The translations under genes and the position numbers were made by a program. The notes under the pieces are model-generated. The model was not told the origin of the DNA, did not search any database, and was given only the letters and a program-made list of their open reading frames with translations. From the NCBI RefSeq assembly GCF_001541095.1, contig NZ_LMXH01000004.1, forward strand, positions 1-64,000: a stretch of 64,000 nucleotides of DNA, in the 5' to 3' direction. The stretch comes from Paenibacillus sp. FJAT-26967 (lineage in GTDB: Bacteria; Bacillota; Bacilli; Paenibacillales; NBRC-103111). Shown piece after piece: positions 56,997 through 64,000 of this stretch (positions within the stretch are counted from its first letter, which is position 1; every line of letters starts with the position of its first letter).

Positions 56997-58391
56997 ATGA
57001 TCAACCTTTTTCGATTCATTCCTATTAGTCAACTTGCACACAAATTTCCGGAAGGATCTTGGTGGGCGAGGTATTACCAGGATTTCAGTGACGAGCAACT
57101 TGTCGCTTATTATGAAGGAGATTTGACACTGCTTTCTCTCAATTTGGATTGGGAGCAGCCTTTTCCGCAACAAAAAGAAGTAATTATCATTTTTATAGAT
57201 GGAAATTGCACGGTAGAAAATCTTTATAATAAAGAAACAGATGGTGCCATAGGACTTATGGTGATCGGTAATTTGACTGCGAAAAATATAACGGTAGGCG
57301 GTCAGGAAATTTATGTTTCGGGCAATCTGATAATTGAGGAAATATTGTGCGGCTCCTACAATCATGGGGAAACGATTGTTAAAGGTGATCTTAGCGCTGC
57401 GGTTTTAGTTCAGGATGACGAGTACAGCTTCAAAGTAGACGGGCAGAAATCGATCGCATGCTTAGTTAATGTGTGGGAGGGAGATGGTGTATTTCAGGAG
57501 CTTCCGGTGGACATTCATGAGGTGTTGATCGATGAAGTTTTTCTGGACATAGATGAGGATGACACGGGCTTTTCCTTTGGCACGCTGGTGACTGTTATTA
57601 TAGAAGGACGTTCCGCATTAAAAAATTTAAATGATTCTCTCACGAGAAAGAAACCTGATCATTTGTATTTTACTCATAACTTGATCAATGAGGAAAATAT
57701 GTTGAAATTGACTCAGTGTATTTTAATGCCGAATGACAAACCGTCTTTTAGCTTTCAGGAGCAAGGCGTATTTATCAAAGTTCAACTGGCGCATATTGAT
57801 GACGACGGGGATGAGCGGGATCTCAGCGTTTATATGAAAGATAACCGACATCACTATTATATTTGGCTGGAGCAAGATCATTCCGTCGGTTTGTTGAGGA
57901 GGACCATAGATGAGGGGTCTGAGTGGGAGGACATTACAGAAGAGTCTGAGGAACAGCTGGCGGAGATTAGCGACCGCTGGACTATGTTGCTGACCTGCGC
58001 TAATATGGCTGAGCTTTATTTACGAAACATTGAGGTCCAGTATGTGCAAGACATTTTGCAGCATCCTGTCATTCAGGAATTATATTCGGAAGAGGAGGGG
58101 GATGACGGGTTCTGGGACGGCTCAAAATATTACAGCTTCCGTGAAGCGCATACGGACGAGGATGGGGACTACCTGCATGCCCGGATTGAAATCAAGACTC
58201 CGGATGAAGCGTATTATTTTTATACATTGGATAGTGGAACTTATGTTTCCCGGTATTATCAGCCGCCCAATCAATATGACATGCAGGATATGTCCTTCTT
58301 AGACCTTAGGCGCTGGGAGGCATCAGAGCGGTATTTTGCGAGATTCAAACAATTTATTGCTCAGAAGCTAGAGGCAGGCGTGAATAGATAG
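56997..58391 (+). CDS. Large protein with bactofilin/beta-helix-like N-terminus
   Basis: A 464-residue acidic soluble protein. Residues about 60-150 show short repeated strands, IIIFIDGNCTVENLY, GLMVIGNLTAKNI, EIYVSGNLIIEE, TIVKGDLSAAVLV, spaced like a right-handed beta-helix of the polymer-forming (bactofilin-like) type. The C-terminal half is Trp/Tyr/Glu-rich with no family I recognise. ATG 56997 lies about seven bases after AAAGGAAA; ATG 56979 lacks a ribosome site. It sits in the immunity-like array. Confidence 0.65.
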   Translation: MINLFRFIPISQLAHKFPEGSWWARYYQDFSDEQLVAYYEGDLTLLSLNLDWEQPFPQQKEVIIIFIDGNCTVENLYNKETDGAIGLMVIGNLTAKNITVGGQEIYVSGNLIIEEILCGSYNHGETIVKGDLSAAVLVQDDEYSFKVDGQKSIACLVNVWEGDGVFQELPVDIHEVLIDEVFLDIDEDDTGFSFGTLVTVIIEGRSALKNLNDSLTRKKPDHLYFTHNLINEENMLKLTQCILMPNDKPSFSFQEQGVFIKVQLAHIDDDGDERDLSVYMKDNRHHYYIWLEQDHSVGLLRRTIDEGSEWEDITEESEEQLAEISDRWTMLLTCANMAELYLRNIEVQYVQDILQHPVIQELYSEEEGDDGFWDGSKYYSFREAHTDEDGDYLHARIEIKTPDEAYYFYTLDSGTYVSRYYQPPNQYDMQDMSFLDLRRWEASERYFARFKQFIAQKLEAGVNR

Positions 58392-58393
58392 AC

Positions 58394-58506
58394 TTAGGTT
58401 CTTGCACCGTGACATTAGTTCATTTAGCAGGATTGCATAATGAGATGAGCTCTGTCGTCAAGGAAACCACGCATGGCATAAAACAATCTCTGCACTTGCC
58501 GAAATG
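58394..58506 (+). pseudogene. Possible coding fragment
   Basis: A frame to TGA 58504 reads TLVHLAGLHNEMSSVVKETTHGIKQSLHLPK, protein-like but without a ribosome site. It may be a remnant in the gap between the two neighbouring genes. Family unknown. Confidence 0.2.
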
Positions 58507-58539
58507 ACTTGATAGGTAATAGAAGAAAGGATGATAGAA

Positions 58540-59748
58540 ATGCCAGATGATAACCAAGCTCGTCCTTCTGCTGGTTCTATTAGAGAAGCGGGCCGGTATC
58601 CTATCGACCTGACAGGTAATCGTAGTCACACTCTTGTCATTAAGCCCGGCGTGGGCAGTCTATCCATTGGACCGCCGCAATTGGGGAAGAAGGCAGACCT
58701 TCATGTCGCGCCTGATGCGCAAATCGATTGGACCGTATTCGATGTCTTTGCCACGCCGGCGGGCTCTCCCTGGCCGCGATTCCTGCATTATACAGGCAGT
58801 GACGCAGGCTTCTTGGACTGGGCGCAGAAACGTCCCATTGAAGAGATGACATGGACTCCGATCCTGTCTGCAGATACGCTGGTGGACGCCAGTCAGTCCC
58901 ATTTGCATGGGTTACATATCGAGTTGGGCCCGTCATGTGAGACTCTGAGCCTGAAGCTTCCGAAGGGGCATTACCGCCTGAGTGTGTCCGGCGATCTATC
59001 ACGCTTCTCGGCCACTGGCGATATGCCGTCTTCTCTGACTCTAGCGCCGCGCACCAGCCGGCGCAAGAATGATGCCCCTCTCTTGTTGCCGGGCCTGGGT
59101 GAGCTGCACCAGGTAACGAGCCTGACGCTACACAACGCACCACTGGGACAGCCCATCTCGTTAGAGTGTCTAGACCGGTTCCCAAACCTTAACTCACTGA
59201 GTTTGTGGGGGAACTTCTGCGACTTGAACTTATTGGCTCGTCATGCCGGGTTAACGAATCTGGAGCTGCGCTTCATACCTGATCTGCGGGACTTGCCGGC
59301 ATTGGAGACGTGGCCGTTGCTTGACAGATTTATCGCTTACAATGTGGAAGAGATCGCTGGCAAGCGCCTAAGACAGCAAATGAAAACACGCGCTAAAACC
59401 CGTCCGTGGACCGGCCATGCTTCAGTGAGCCAATTACGAAAGCCTGAGTGGTGGACGACCGAGTTCGGCCGCCCTTTCTCGGCCTGGCCTAAACGTCTGG
59501 CCAAGCCGGCTAACGAAGCTTACAATGTTGCAAAGGCAGCCTTAGCAGGGGCCCGCAGCTTGGCCGATGCCGAGGCAGCCATTACCGCTTTCACCGTGCG
59601 CTTCAACACTCTCAAAGACATCGAAACCACCGAGCGGGAAGACCTTGGTGAAGCGGTATGGCAACTTAGCCAGTCTGATCACCTGATTGGCCAGCCTATA
59701 ACAGAGGAGATGGCTCAACGCTGGTTCGATGCAGCGCGCGATTACTGA
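58540..59748 (+). CDS. LRR-like protein, more common type in Gram-negatives
   Basis: A 402-residue soluble protein: LTGNRSHTLVIKPGVGSLSIGPPQLG, a beta-rich first half, then an LRR-like stretch LHQVTSLTLHNAPLG, LDRFPNLNSLSLWGNF, ARHAGLTNLELRFIPDLRDLPAL, and an Ala-rich helical C-terminus. Its GC-rich, arginine-rich make-up differs from the AT-rich neighbours, which suggests a separate origin. I cannot name its function. ATG 58540 lies nine bases after AAAGG; ATG 58531 is too close to it. Confidence 0.65.
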   Translation: MPDDNQARPSAGSIREAGRYPIDLTGNRSHTLVIKPGVGSLSIGPPQLGKKADLHVAPDAQIDWTVFDVFATPAGSPWPRFLHYTGSDAGFLDWAQKRPIEEMTWTPILSADTLVDASQSHLHGLHIELGPSCETLSLKLPKGHYRLSVSGDLSRFSATGDMPSSLTLAPRTSRRKNDAPLLLPGLGELHQVTSLTLHNAPLGQPISLECLDRFPNLNSLSLWGNFCDLNLLARHAGLTNLELRFIPDLRDLPALETWPLLDRFIAYNVEEIAGKRLRQQMKTRAKTRPWTGHASVSQLRKPEWWTTEFGRPFSAWPKRLAKPANEAYNVAKAALAGARSLADAEAAITAFTVRFNTLKDIETTEREDLGEAVWQLSQSDHLIGQPITEEMAQRWFDAARDY

Positions 59749-59767
59749 ATGAAAGCAGCCGCATGAA

Positions 59768-59811
59768 AAGAGCAACACGAAGTGGCAGTCACCCGTGTTG
59801 CTCTTTGTTGT
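59768..59811. terminator. Bidirectional terminator
   Basis: Perfect 12-base stem AAGAGCAACACG / CGTGTTGCTCTT, T-rich on both sides, between two convergent genes. Confidence 0.85.
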
Positions 59812-59812
59812 T

Positions 59813-60694
59813 CTAAGATGCAGACTTGTTAACGACAGGAATCCAGACTTCCATTTCATACATGTCGTTACCGCGATCGTAAGTCATTTCAAACTCGGGA
59901 CCGTTTGCGAATTCGTAATTAGAGCTCGGAAACCACTCCCCCCAAATACGCCTCCACAATTCATGAATACCGCTCTGTCCGTCAGGGTAGAGGCCAGTTG
60001 CGAAAATCGCGTAAGTCTGAGGGGGGATATGAAGCTTTTCAAACTCTCCCGGCAAGCCGCTTTGGGGTAAAAAGTAACCGATCATATAGGAAAATTTCCC
60101 GCCTTGGTTATTGTACAATACCGAATGAAGCTGGCCATTTTCCCCCAATCCCGCGGCGGCACGAATTCGATCGACGGTTCCATCGGAAATACACTTGGTC
60201 CAAAATGCAGGTATTTCAACAAACGGCTGCTCAAATGGATCTCCAGCGTCATTGATTACAGTCGCAACGCCGAACATTTCAAAAGCTTGTTTTTCCTCGA
60301 TTCTATAGTTCATTTCCACATCTCCCCGAATTGAAATATGAAAGGATAACCGAGGATAGGCTTTGAGTGAAACGCCTTTGTCGCGCGCTGACATAGGCAT
60401 CACACCATGCATTTTTTTGAACGCTCTGGAAAATGCCTCGGGTGATTCGTACCCGTACTTCAAAGCGGTGTCGATGACCTTTGTACCGCTTTGCTGTAGT
60501 TCAAAAGCAGCAAGGGTCAGCCGCCTGCGCCGAATGTACTCTGAAAGCGATACACCGGTGATAAACGGAAACATCCGCTGGAAATGATAAGTGGAACAGC
60601 AGGCGATTCTAGCAATTTGATCGTACTGAATTTCTTCAGACAAGTGTGTTTCCACATATTCCATTGCGTTATTCATGCGGTCCAGCCAATCCAT
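59813..60694 (-). CDS. AraC-family regulator with GyrI-like effector domain
   Basis: A 293-residue protein. The N-terminal AraC DNA-binding region (about 1-110) has two helix-turn-helices: YDQIARIACCSTYHFQRMF and VIDTALKYGYESPEAFSRAFKKMHG. The C-terminal 165 residues form a GyrI/Rob-type small-molecule binding domain (FEMFGVATVI ... YAIFATGLYPDG ... EMEVWIPV). Such proteins control drug or stress responses. ATG 60694 follows AAAGGAGG. Confidence 0.92.
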   Translation of the reverse strand: MDWLDRMNNAMEYVETHLSEEIQYDQIARIACCSTYHFQRMFPFITGVSLSEYIRRRRLTLAAFELQQSGTKVIDTALKYGYESPEAFSRAFKKMHGVMPMSARDKGVSLKAYPRLSFHISIRGDVEMNYRIEEKQAFEMFGVATVINDAGDPFEQPFVEIPAFWTKCISDGTVDRIRAAAGLGENGQLHSVLYNNQGGKFSYMIGYFLPQSGLPGEFEKLHIPPQTYAIFATGLYPDGQSGIHELWRRIWGEWFPSSNYEFANGPEFEMTYDRGNDMYEMEVWIPVVNKSAS

Positions 60695-61139
60695 TCAGGT
60701 TCCTCCTTTCAAGTTTGAATTATAGGGGATGGCAGGAATTGGTACCTTGCAATCCTTGCACAGAAATATCATGTTCGATATTGCTTTAATAAAATCCTCT
60801 AAATACGTATGGATGTATTTACTGTAGTCTACCTTGCTACAACTTGCCGTTACAGACTTCGCTGTGAGCGGCACCATAAGTAGGGGCAAGGTTTTTGAGG
60901 AAAAGCTTGCAGGAGGCTGTATTTGCAGCATGCGGACCATAGGATCGAATCTGGACAGGTAACACTCCGGGTTGGTTTCTAGCCTCATGTTGCATTTGTG
61001 TTTCCGGAGTTGACGGCACTCCGGGAAAGAGCCGTGCATCATAAATAGGCCCAAGGAGGATATCCTTGGGCTTTAAATTTTATTCGTAGCAACGTTAGTA
61101 ATTATGTTGATAAGTTCTCCGCTGGAGAGCCAGGCTCTG
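60695..61139. other. Gap with att-like word and hairpins
   Basis: No gene is convincing here, though frames are open. The gap contains the 10-base word ATAAGTAGGG at 60875-60884, identical to the edge of copy 2 of the rlmH repeat; a 7-base hairpin CCGGAGT/ACTCCGG (61003-61023); and GCCGTGCATCATAAATAGG at 61031-61049, which resembles the rlmH end with a two-base insertion. Confidence 0.3.
61049..61080. terminator. Terminator-like hairpin
   Basis: GCCCAAGGA (61049-61057) pairs with TCCTTGGGC (61063-61071), followed by TTTAAATTTT. It probably ends the minus-strand gene that follows or shields the plus strand. Confidence 0.6.
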
Positions 61140-62525
61140 TCAGCGAAGTGCGTAACCGGCTGCCCGGTCGGCCAGCTGCTGGCTGCGCTGCTCAGGAGTC
61201 ACGTAGCGTGTATCGGACGGCAAAACACTACTCAGGTCAGCAAGCTTCACGACCTGTGTCTGTACGGACGGTCCACCTGTTGCAGGCGTTGTATCCGGCA
61301 GGTTCTGCCAGCGAACCATAATCGTTCCCTCATGCAGCCCTGCCGGGTCTATCCAGTTGGCTACGCCCGGGTCTTGAACCGATACTACAAACGTATAGCT
61401 GCCGTTGGCATTCGGCGCTGCCTGAACGTTGTTAAGACTTGATTGATGATGGATAGGATCTACGGTTACCATCCACGGGTCTGTAACCGGAAATACTACA
61501 TAACCTGCTCCTCCGGTTACTACCCTTGCGACTAGCGCTTCGTCATCCGCCAGTTTGAAGTGGCCGAACGAGCTGGCCTGCGTGACCAGCGTGCCTAATG
61601 TGGAGGATGAGGTCGGACTGGACAGTGTATTCACCGGATTGGTGTGAGTCTTTATGCCCAAAGCACCATAACCATAATCGATAATCGATTCCTGTAGATT
61701 CGTCCAGGCTTCGGCAGCAATGGTCAGCTTACTCTTGGGCGTACGCTGGATGCCGTCGGGCAGCCGCTCTACCGTAAGCGCATCAGGCGTTTCGGTATTC
61801 CAATTGCCAAGGTTATTGCGGACGAACAACTGCACAGCCGCGCTAGTCGACTGTATATGGTTGGTACGTCCATTGGCCGGATTGCTGTCTACAGTGATGA
61901 GGTAGCTTCCGTCCGCATTCACTACTAGATCTTTACCGGATAAATAGGTGATGGTCTGCTGCGAATTGGGGTTACTGATCAGCGAGAACGTTACATCGGT
62001 AGGACCCGGAAAAGTACGTTTTCCATGAATGATGTACTTGGACGAGCCGTCAATCGGGATGGTACGGTAAATATTGTCCGGGTTATCATAAGAATACCGT
62101 CCTCCCGGCACGTTCAGATCAAGCCAACTGCGTGGCGGGGTGTTTAACCAATATACTTTGGGGAAATACGGATCGTTGTTGACCGCTTTCTGAATTGCGC
62201 TGAACGCGAGCTCGTTGATTGCGTTATTGAGACGGCTCTCCGCTTCTAGGCTCAATGAGCCGCCGTAGGCGAGCTTGTACGCCGCCTTGGCTTGGGCTTT
62301 CAGCAAAGGATAACTGTTGCTCTGATTGATCTGAATGCTCAGTGCATCCAGTTCCTGTTGATCTGTGGTCGCCAGCACCGACGTAGACGCTTGAGCGTCC
62401 TGCACCGTTACGGAGCTAAAGGACACGAAAACCAGCGCGATTAGCCCCAGTTTAAGCAACCTTTTATGAAGCTTTCGAAAAACGTTCCGCTTTTTCTGTA
62501 AGTGAATATCCATATTAGTTAACAT
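61140..62525 (-). CDS. Secreted DUF1214-like protein
   Basis: A 461-residue protein with a long basic N-terminus and signal segment (LGLIALVFVSFSSVTVQDAQA, cleavage near residue 46). The mature part contains a DUF1214-type block: LSGKDLVVNADGSYLITVDSN ... AAVQLFVRNNLGNWNTETPDALTVERLPDG, a pattern of proteins of unknown function that I recall mainly from Actinobacteria and Proteobacteria. ATG 62525 follows GGAGGG. A strong promoter and long leader with a stable hairpin lie upstream. Confidence 0.75.
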   Translation of the reverse strand: MLTNMDIHLQKKRNVFRKLHKRLLKLGLIALVFVSFSSVTVQDAQASTSVLATTDQQELDALSIQINQSNSYPLLKAQAKAAYKLAYGGSLSLEAESRLNNAINELAFSAIQKAVNNDPYFPKVYWLNTPPRSWLDLNVPGGRYSYDNPDNIYRTIPIDGSSKYIIHGKRTFPGPTDVTFSLISNPNSQQTITYLSGKDLVVNADGSYLITVDSNPANGRTNHIQSTSAAVQLFVRNNLGNWNTETPDALTVERLPDGIQRTPKSKLTIAAEAWTNLQESIIDYGYGALGIKTHTNPVNTLSSPTSSSTLGTLVTQASSFGHFKLADDEALVARVVTGGAGYVVFPVTDPWMVTVDPIHHQSSLNNVQAAPNANGSYTFVVSVQDPGVANWIDPAGLHEGTIMVRWQNLPDTTPATGGPSVQTQVVKLADLSSVLPSDTRYVTPEQRSQQLADRAAGYALR

Positions 62526-62556
62526 GCTCCCTCCAAATAAATTTTTTACAACGCTA

Positions 62557-62603
62557 AAAGAGGCATACTTTGTTCACCCACATTAGTGGGATCAGCATGC
62601 CTC
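62557..62603 (-). promoter_or_regulatory. Leader hairpin of the DUF1214-like gene
   Basis: On the minus strand AGAGGCAT pairs with ATGCCTCT around an inner hairpin CCCAC/GTGGG, followed by TTTTAGCG. It sits between the promoter at 62661-62688 and the start codon, so it may attenuate transcription. Confidence 0.5.
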
Positions 62604-62660
62604 TGGTTAACCAGTCAGTGTATTAATTTAAATTTAATATAACAGATTCCTTTGGTTTAA

Positions 62661-62688
62661 TTTATATTATTCCTACAGGTTTTGTCAA
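62661..62688 (-). promoter_or_regulatory. Promoter of the DUF1214-like gene
   Basis: On the minus strand consensus -35 TTGACA (62688-62683), 16-base spacer, -10 TATAAA (62666-62661). Confidence 0.65.
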
Positions 62689-62756
62689 CAAAAAAATTGG
62701 ATTGAATTTTATAGTGTCTATTGAGTTCATCCCCCGTATCCTTCTTCTATGAACAA

Positions 62757-62815
62757 GCAAATCCGGCATGTGATGACTGAATTCTCTCAGGGAACTCATC
62801 ACATGCCGGATTTGC
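62757..62815 (-). terminator. Terminator after the sigma factor gene
   Basis: A perfect 20-base stem (62757-62776 with 62796-62815) and a 19-base loop start eight bases after the sigma factor stop; the minus strand goes on TTGTTC. It is unusually long for a simple terminator. Confidence 0.7.
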
Positions 62816-62823
62816 TATTAATC

Positions 62824-63375
62824 TTACTTTTTCTTTGGTTTCGGTTCATCATGAATGACGGAGTATTCTACGATATTCCCGTAATGATCCGCTTCGATAG
62901 CGCAGCAGCTTGTCATCATCTCTTTTACTAGCTCGCGGCCTCGCTGCACTCTGGATTTCGCTCCCGAATAGGAGATATTCAGATGTTCGCTTAACTGCTT
63001 CTGCGACATGCCCTGCAGCTCGGAAAGCTCAAGCGCCTCCCGATATTTATCGGGCATGCGAGTCAGGATGCTCATCATCCCTTTGGCGGCCTCCGAATTA
63101 CAATCTGCAACTGGTTCTTCCTCGACCATGTTCACGTTATCCGGGAGTACCTCCGTCTTTTTTTCCTTCCGGAAATGATCAACGATGCTGTTCCTTGCGA
63201 TTTGAAAAATCCATGCGCGTCTCTTTTCTTCATCCTGCAGACGGGAGATTCCTTCATAAGCTTTCATAAAGGTCATCTGTACAATGTCCTCGGTATCGGT
63301 GTGATGATTCGTTTTATTCAAAACGAAATTCCGGACGTGCTCATGGTATTCATCCCATAATTGCTCCAAATTCAT
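62824..63375 (-). CDS. sigZ: SigZ-like ECF sigma factor
   Basis: A 183-residue ECF sigma factor. Region 2: DTEDIVQMTFMKAYEGISRL ... RRAWIFQIARNSIVDHFRKEKK. Region 4: MPDKYREALELSELQGMSQKQLSEHLNISYSGAKSRVQRGRELVKEMM. It begins MNLEQLWDEYHEHVRNFVLNK, close to SigZ of B. subtilis. A 27-residue tail with two cysteines (CC) and KPKKK follows region 4. No anti-sigma gene is adjacent. ATG 63375 follows GAGAGGGGG; the frame is open to 63396. Divergent from an aldo/keto reductase gene. Confidence 0.88.
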   Translation of the reverse strand: MNLEQLWDEYHEHVRNFVLNKTNHHTDTEDIVQMTFMKAYEGISRLQDEEKRRAWIFQIARNSIVDHFRKEKKTEVLPDNVNMVEEEPVADCNSEAAKGMMSILTRMPDKYREALELSELQGMSQKQLSEHLNISYSGAKSRVQRGRELVKEMMTSCCAIEADHYGNIVEYSVIHDEPKPKKK

Positions 63376-63490
63376 CGGCGCGGTCCCCCTCTCCACGAAA
63401 TTTTATTCAAAATGTTTCTCTTATTTGCGTCCGTTCCGATTTGACTACGTCTCCATTAATATAAACCAAATATTGGAGGGAGTAAATACG

Positions 63491-64000
63491 ATGAAATACA
63501 ACTTGCTTGGCAATACGGGAGTGCTGGTATCGGAGATAGGATTGGGAACAATGACATTCGGCGGCGGTGAAAAGTGGGGTGTTTTCGGCGGTCTGGGCGA
63601 AAAGGAAGCCGGCAATCTGGTCGATCAAGCGATGGATGCCGGTGTGAATTTTTTCGATACGGCCAATGTATACTCGGACGGACAATCGGAAGAAATTCTC
63701 GGCAAGGCCCTGAAGAACAAAAGGCATCAGGCTCTGATCGCGACGAAGGTCAGAGGACGCACGGGATCTGGTCCGAATGAGCTGGGGTTATCTCGACTGC
63801 ATATCATTCAGCAAGTCGAAGCAAGCTTGAAGAGGCTCGGAACGGATTATATCGATCTGTATCAAGTCCATAATCCCGATCAATTGACGGACTGGGAAGA
63901 AACGCTTCGGGCTCTCGACGATCTGGTCCGGAGCGGGAAAGTTCGCTACATCGGCAATTCCAATATGACCGGGTGGAACATAATGAAAACCCGGGGTCTC
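63491..64000 (+). CDS. Aldo/keto reductase (3' end outside window)
   Basis: The first 170 codons of an aldo/keto reductase: MKYNLLGNTGVLVSEIGLGTMTFGG start, catalytic Asp and Tyr in FFDTANVYSDGQSEEILG, Lys in LIATKVRG, His in LYQVHNPD, and VRYIGNSN. The family reduces carbonyls with NADPH in a TIM barrel. ATG 63491 follows TTGGAGGGAG. The frame is open at position 64000. It is divergent from the SigZ-like gene across 115 bases. Confidence 0.93.
   Translation, partial: MKYNLLGNTGVLVSEIGLGTMTFGGGEKWGVFGGLGEKEAGNLVDQAMDAGVNFFDTANVYSDGQSEEILGKALKNKRHQALIATKVRGRTGSGPNELGLSRLHIIQQVEASLKRLGTDYIDLYQVHNPDQLTDWEETLRALDDLVRSGKVRYIGNSNMTGWNIMKTRGL

Noticed and set aside
60695..61054. 119-residue minus-strand frame between the AraC-type gene and the DUF1214-like gene.
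   Set aside because: No ribosome site, low-complexity translation, and two competing frames of similar length in the same place.
62557..62603. Hammerhead ribozyme in the DUF1214-like leader (CTGAT and TGAAC around a stem).
   Set aside because: The core needs CUGANGA before stem II; here the GA is missing, so the fold cannot be a hammerhead.
48504..64000. CRISPR array, prophage or restriction system in the accessory region.
   Set aside because: I found no regularly spaced repeats, no cas-like, phage structural, integrase or restriction-modification proteins.

Overview
The window is a stretch of a low-to-mid GC Firmicutes chromosome around the replication origin, most probably from Paenibacillus or a close relative in the Paenibacillaceae. 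The evidence is the gene order (gyrA-gyrB-remB-recF-yaaA-dnaN-dnaA / oriC / rpmH-rnpA-yidC-jag-mnmE-mnmG-rsmG-noc-parA-parB, then rpsF-ssb-rpsR, gdpP-rplI-dnaB, purA, walRK-yycHIJ-htrA-rlmH), Bacillus-type TTG/GTG starts with strong AGGAGG ribosome binding sites, sporulation markers (yyaC, noc, soj/spo0J), and an HD-GYP gene downstream of gyrA followed by an rRNA operon leader.

Layout. 1-352: minus-strand leader and tandem promoters of an rRNA operon whose 16S gene lies beyond the left edge. 353-10392: minus-strand replication block (HD-GYP, gyrA, gyrB, remB, recF, yaaA, dnaN, dnaA). 8860-9027 and 10383-10720: bipartite oriC, with a DnaA-box/DnaA-trio unwinding element between dnaA and dnaN and a DnaA-box array upstream of dnaA. 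10880-20079: plus-strand block of ribosome/RNase P, membrane insertion, tRNA modification and chromosome segregation genes, with two parS sites. 20174-24052: cysteine desulfurase-like enzyme, DUF4446, yyaC, DUF3343, MscS, DUF951. 24201-24291: tRNA-Ser(CGA), followed by a small AT-rich insert (rhomboid-like and secreted proteins). 27383-34136: S6-SSB-S18, a DnaA-box-rich gap, MazG-like, DUF2232, c-di-AMP phosphodiesterase GdpP, L9 and the replicative helicase. 34139-35565: purA behind a PurR-type operator. 35890-45795: a proline/serine-rich membrane protein, a LysM-G5-M23 cell-wall peptidase, and the WalRK operon with yycH, yycI, yycJ, htrA and a CxxH/CxxC protein. 46117-47652: gluconokinase. 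48024-48503: rlmH.

The stretch after rlmH (48504 to about 61100) is accessory. The last codons of rlmH are repeated (16 of 17 bases) at 50124, which is the arrangement left by elements that integrate at the 3' end of rlmH, as SCC elements do in staphylococci. No ccr recombinase is present. Between and beyond the repeats lie broken genes (a SUKH gene split by one stop codon, a headless minus-strand fragment running into rlmH, a truncated rhodanese), an AT-rich ABC-F ATPase, and a run of unrelated small cytosolic proteins (SUKH, DUF4303, LRR-like, beta-helix-like, others). That run looks like an orphan immunity ('polyimmunity') array without toxins; this reading is inference. The window ends with an AraC-GyrI type regulator, a secreted DUF1214-like protein, a SigZ-like sigma factor and the start of an aldo/keto reductase.

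Functionally the core combines replication initiation (DnaA, DnaN, DnaB, gyrase, oriC), segregation (ParAB-parS, Noc), translation (L34, S6, S18, L9, RNase P, MnmEG, RsmG, RlmH) and cell-wall homeostasis (WalRK with its regulators, c-di-AMP turnover by GdpP).
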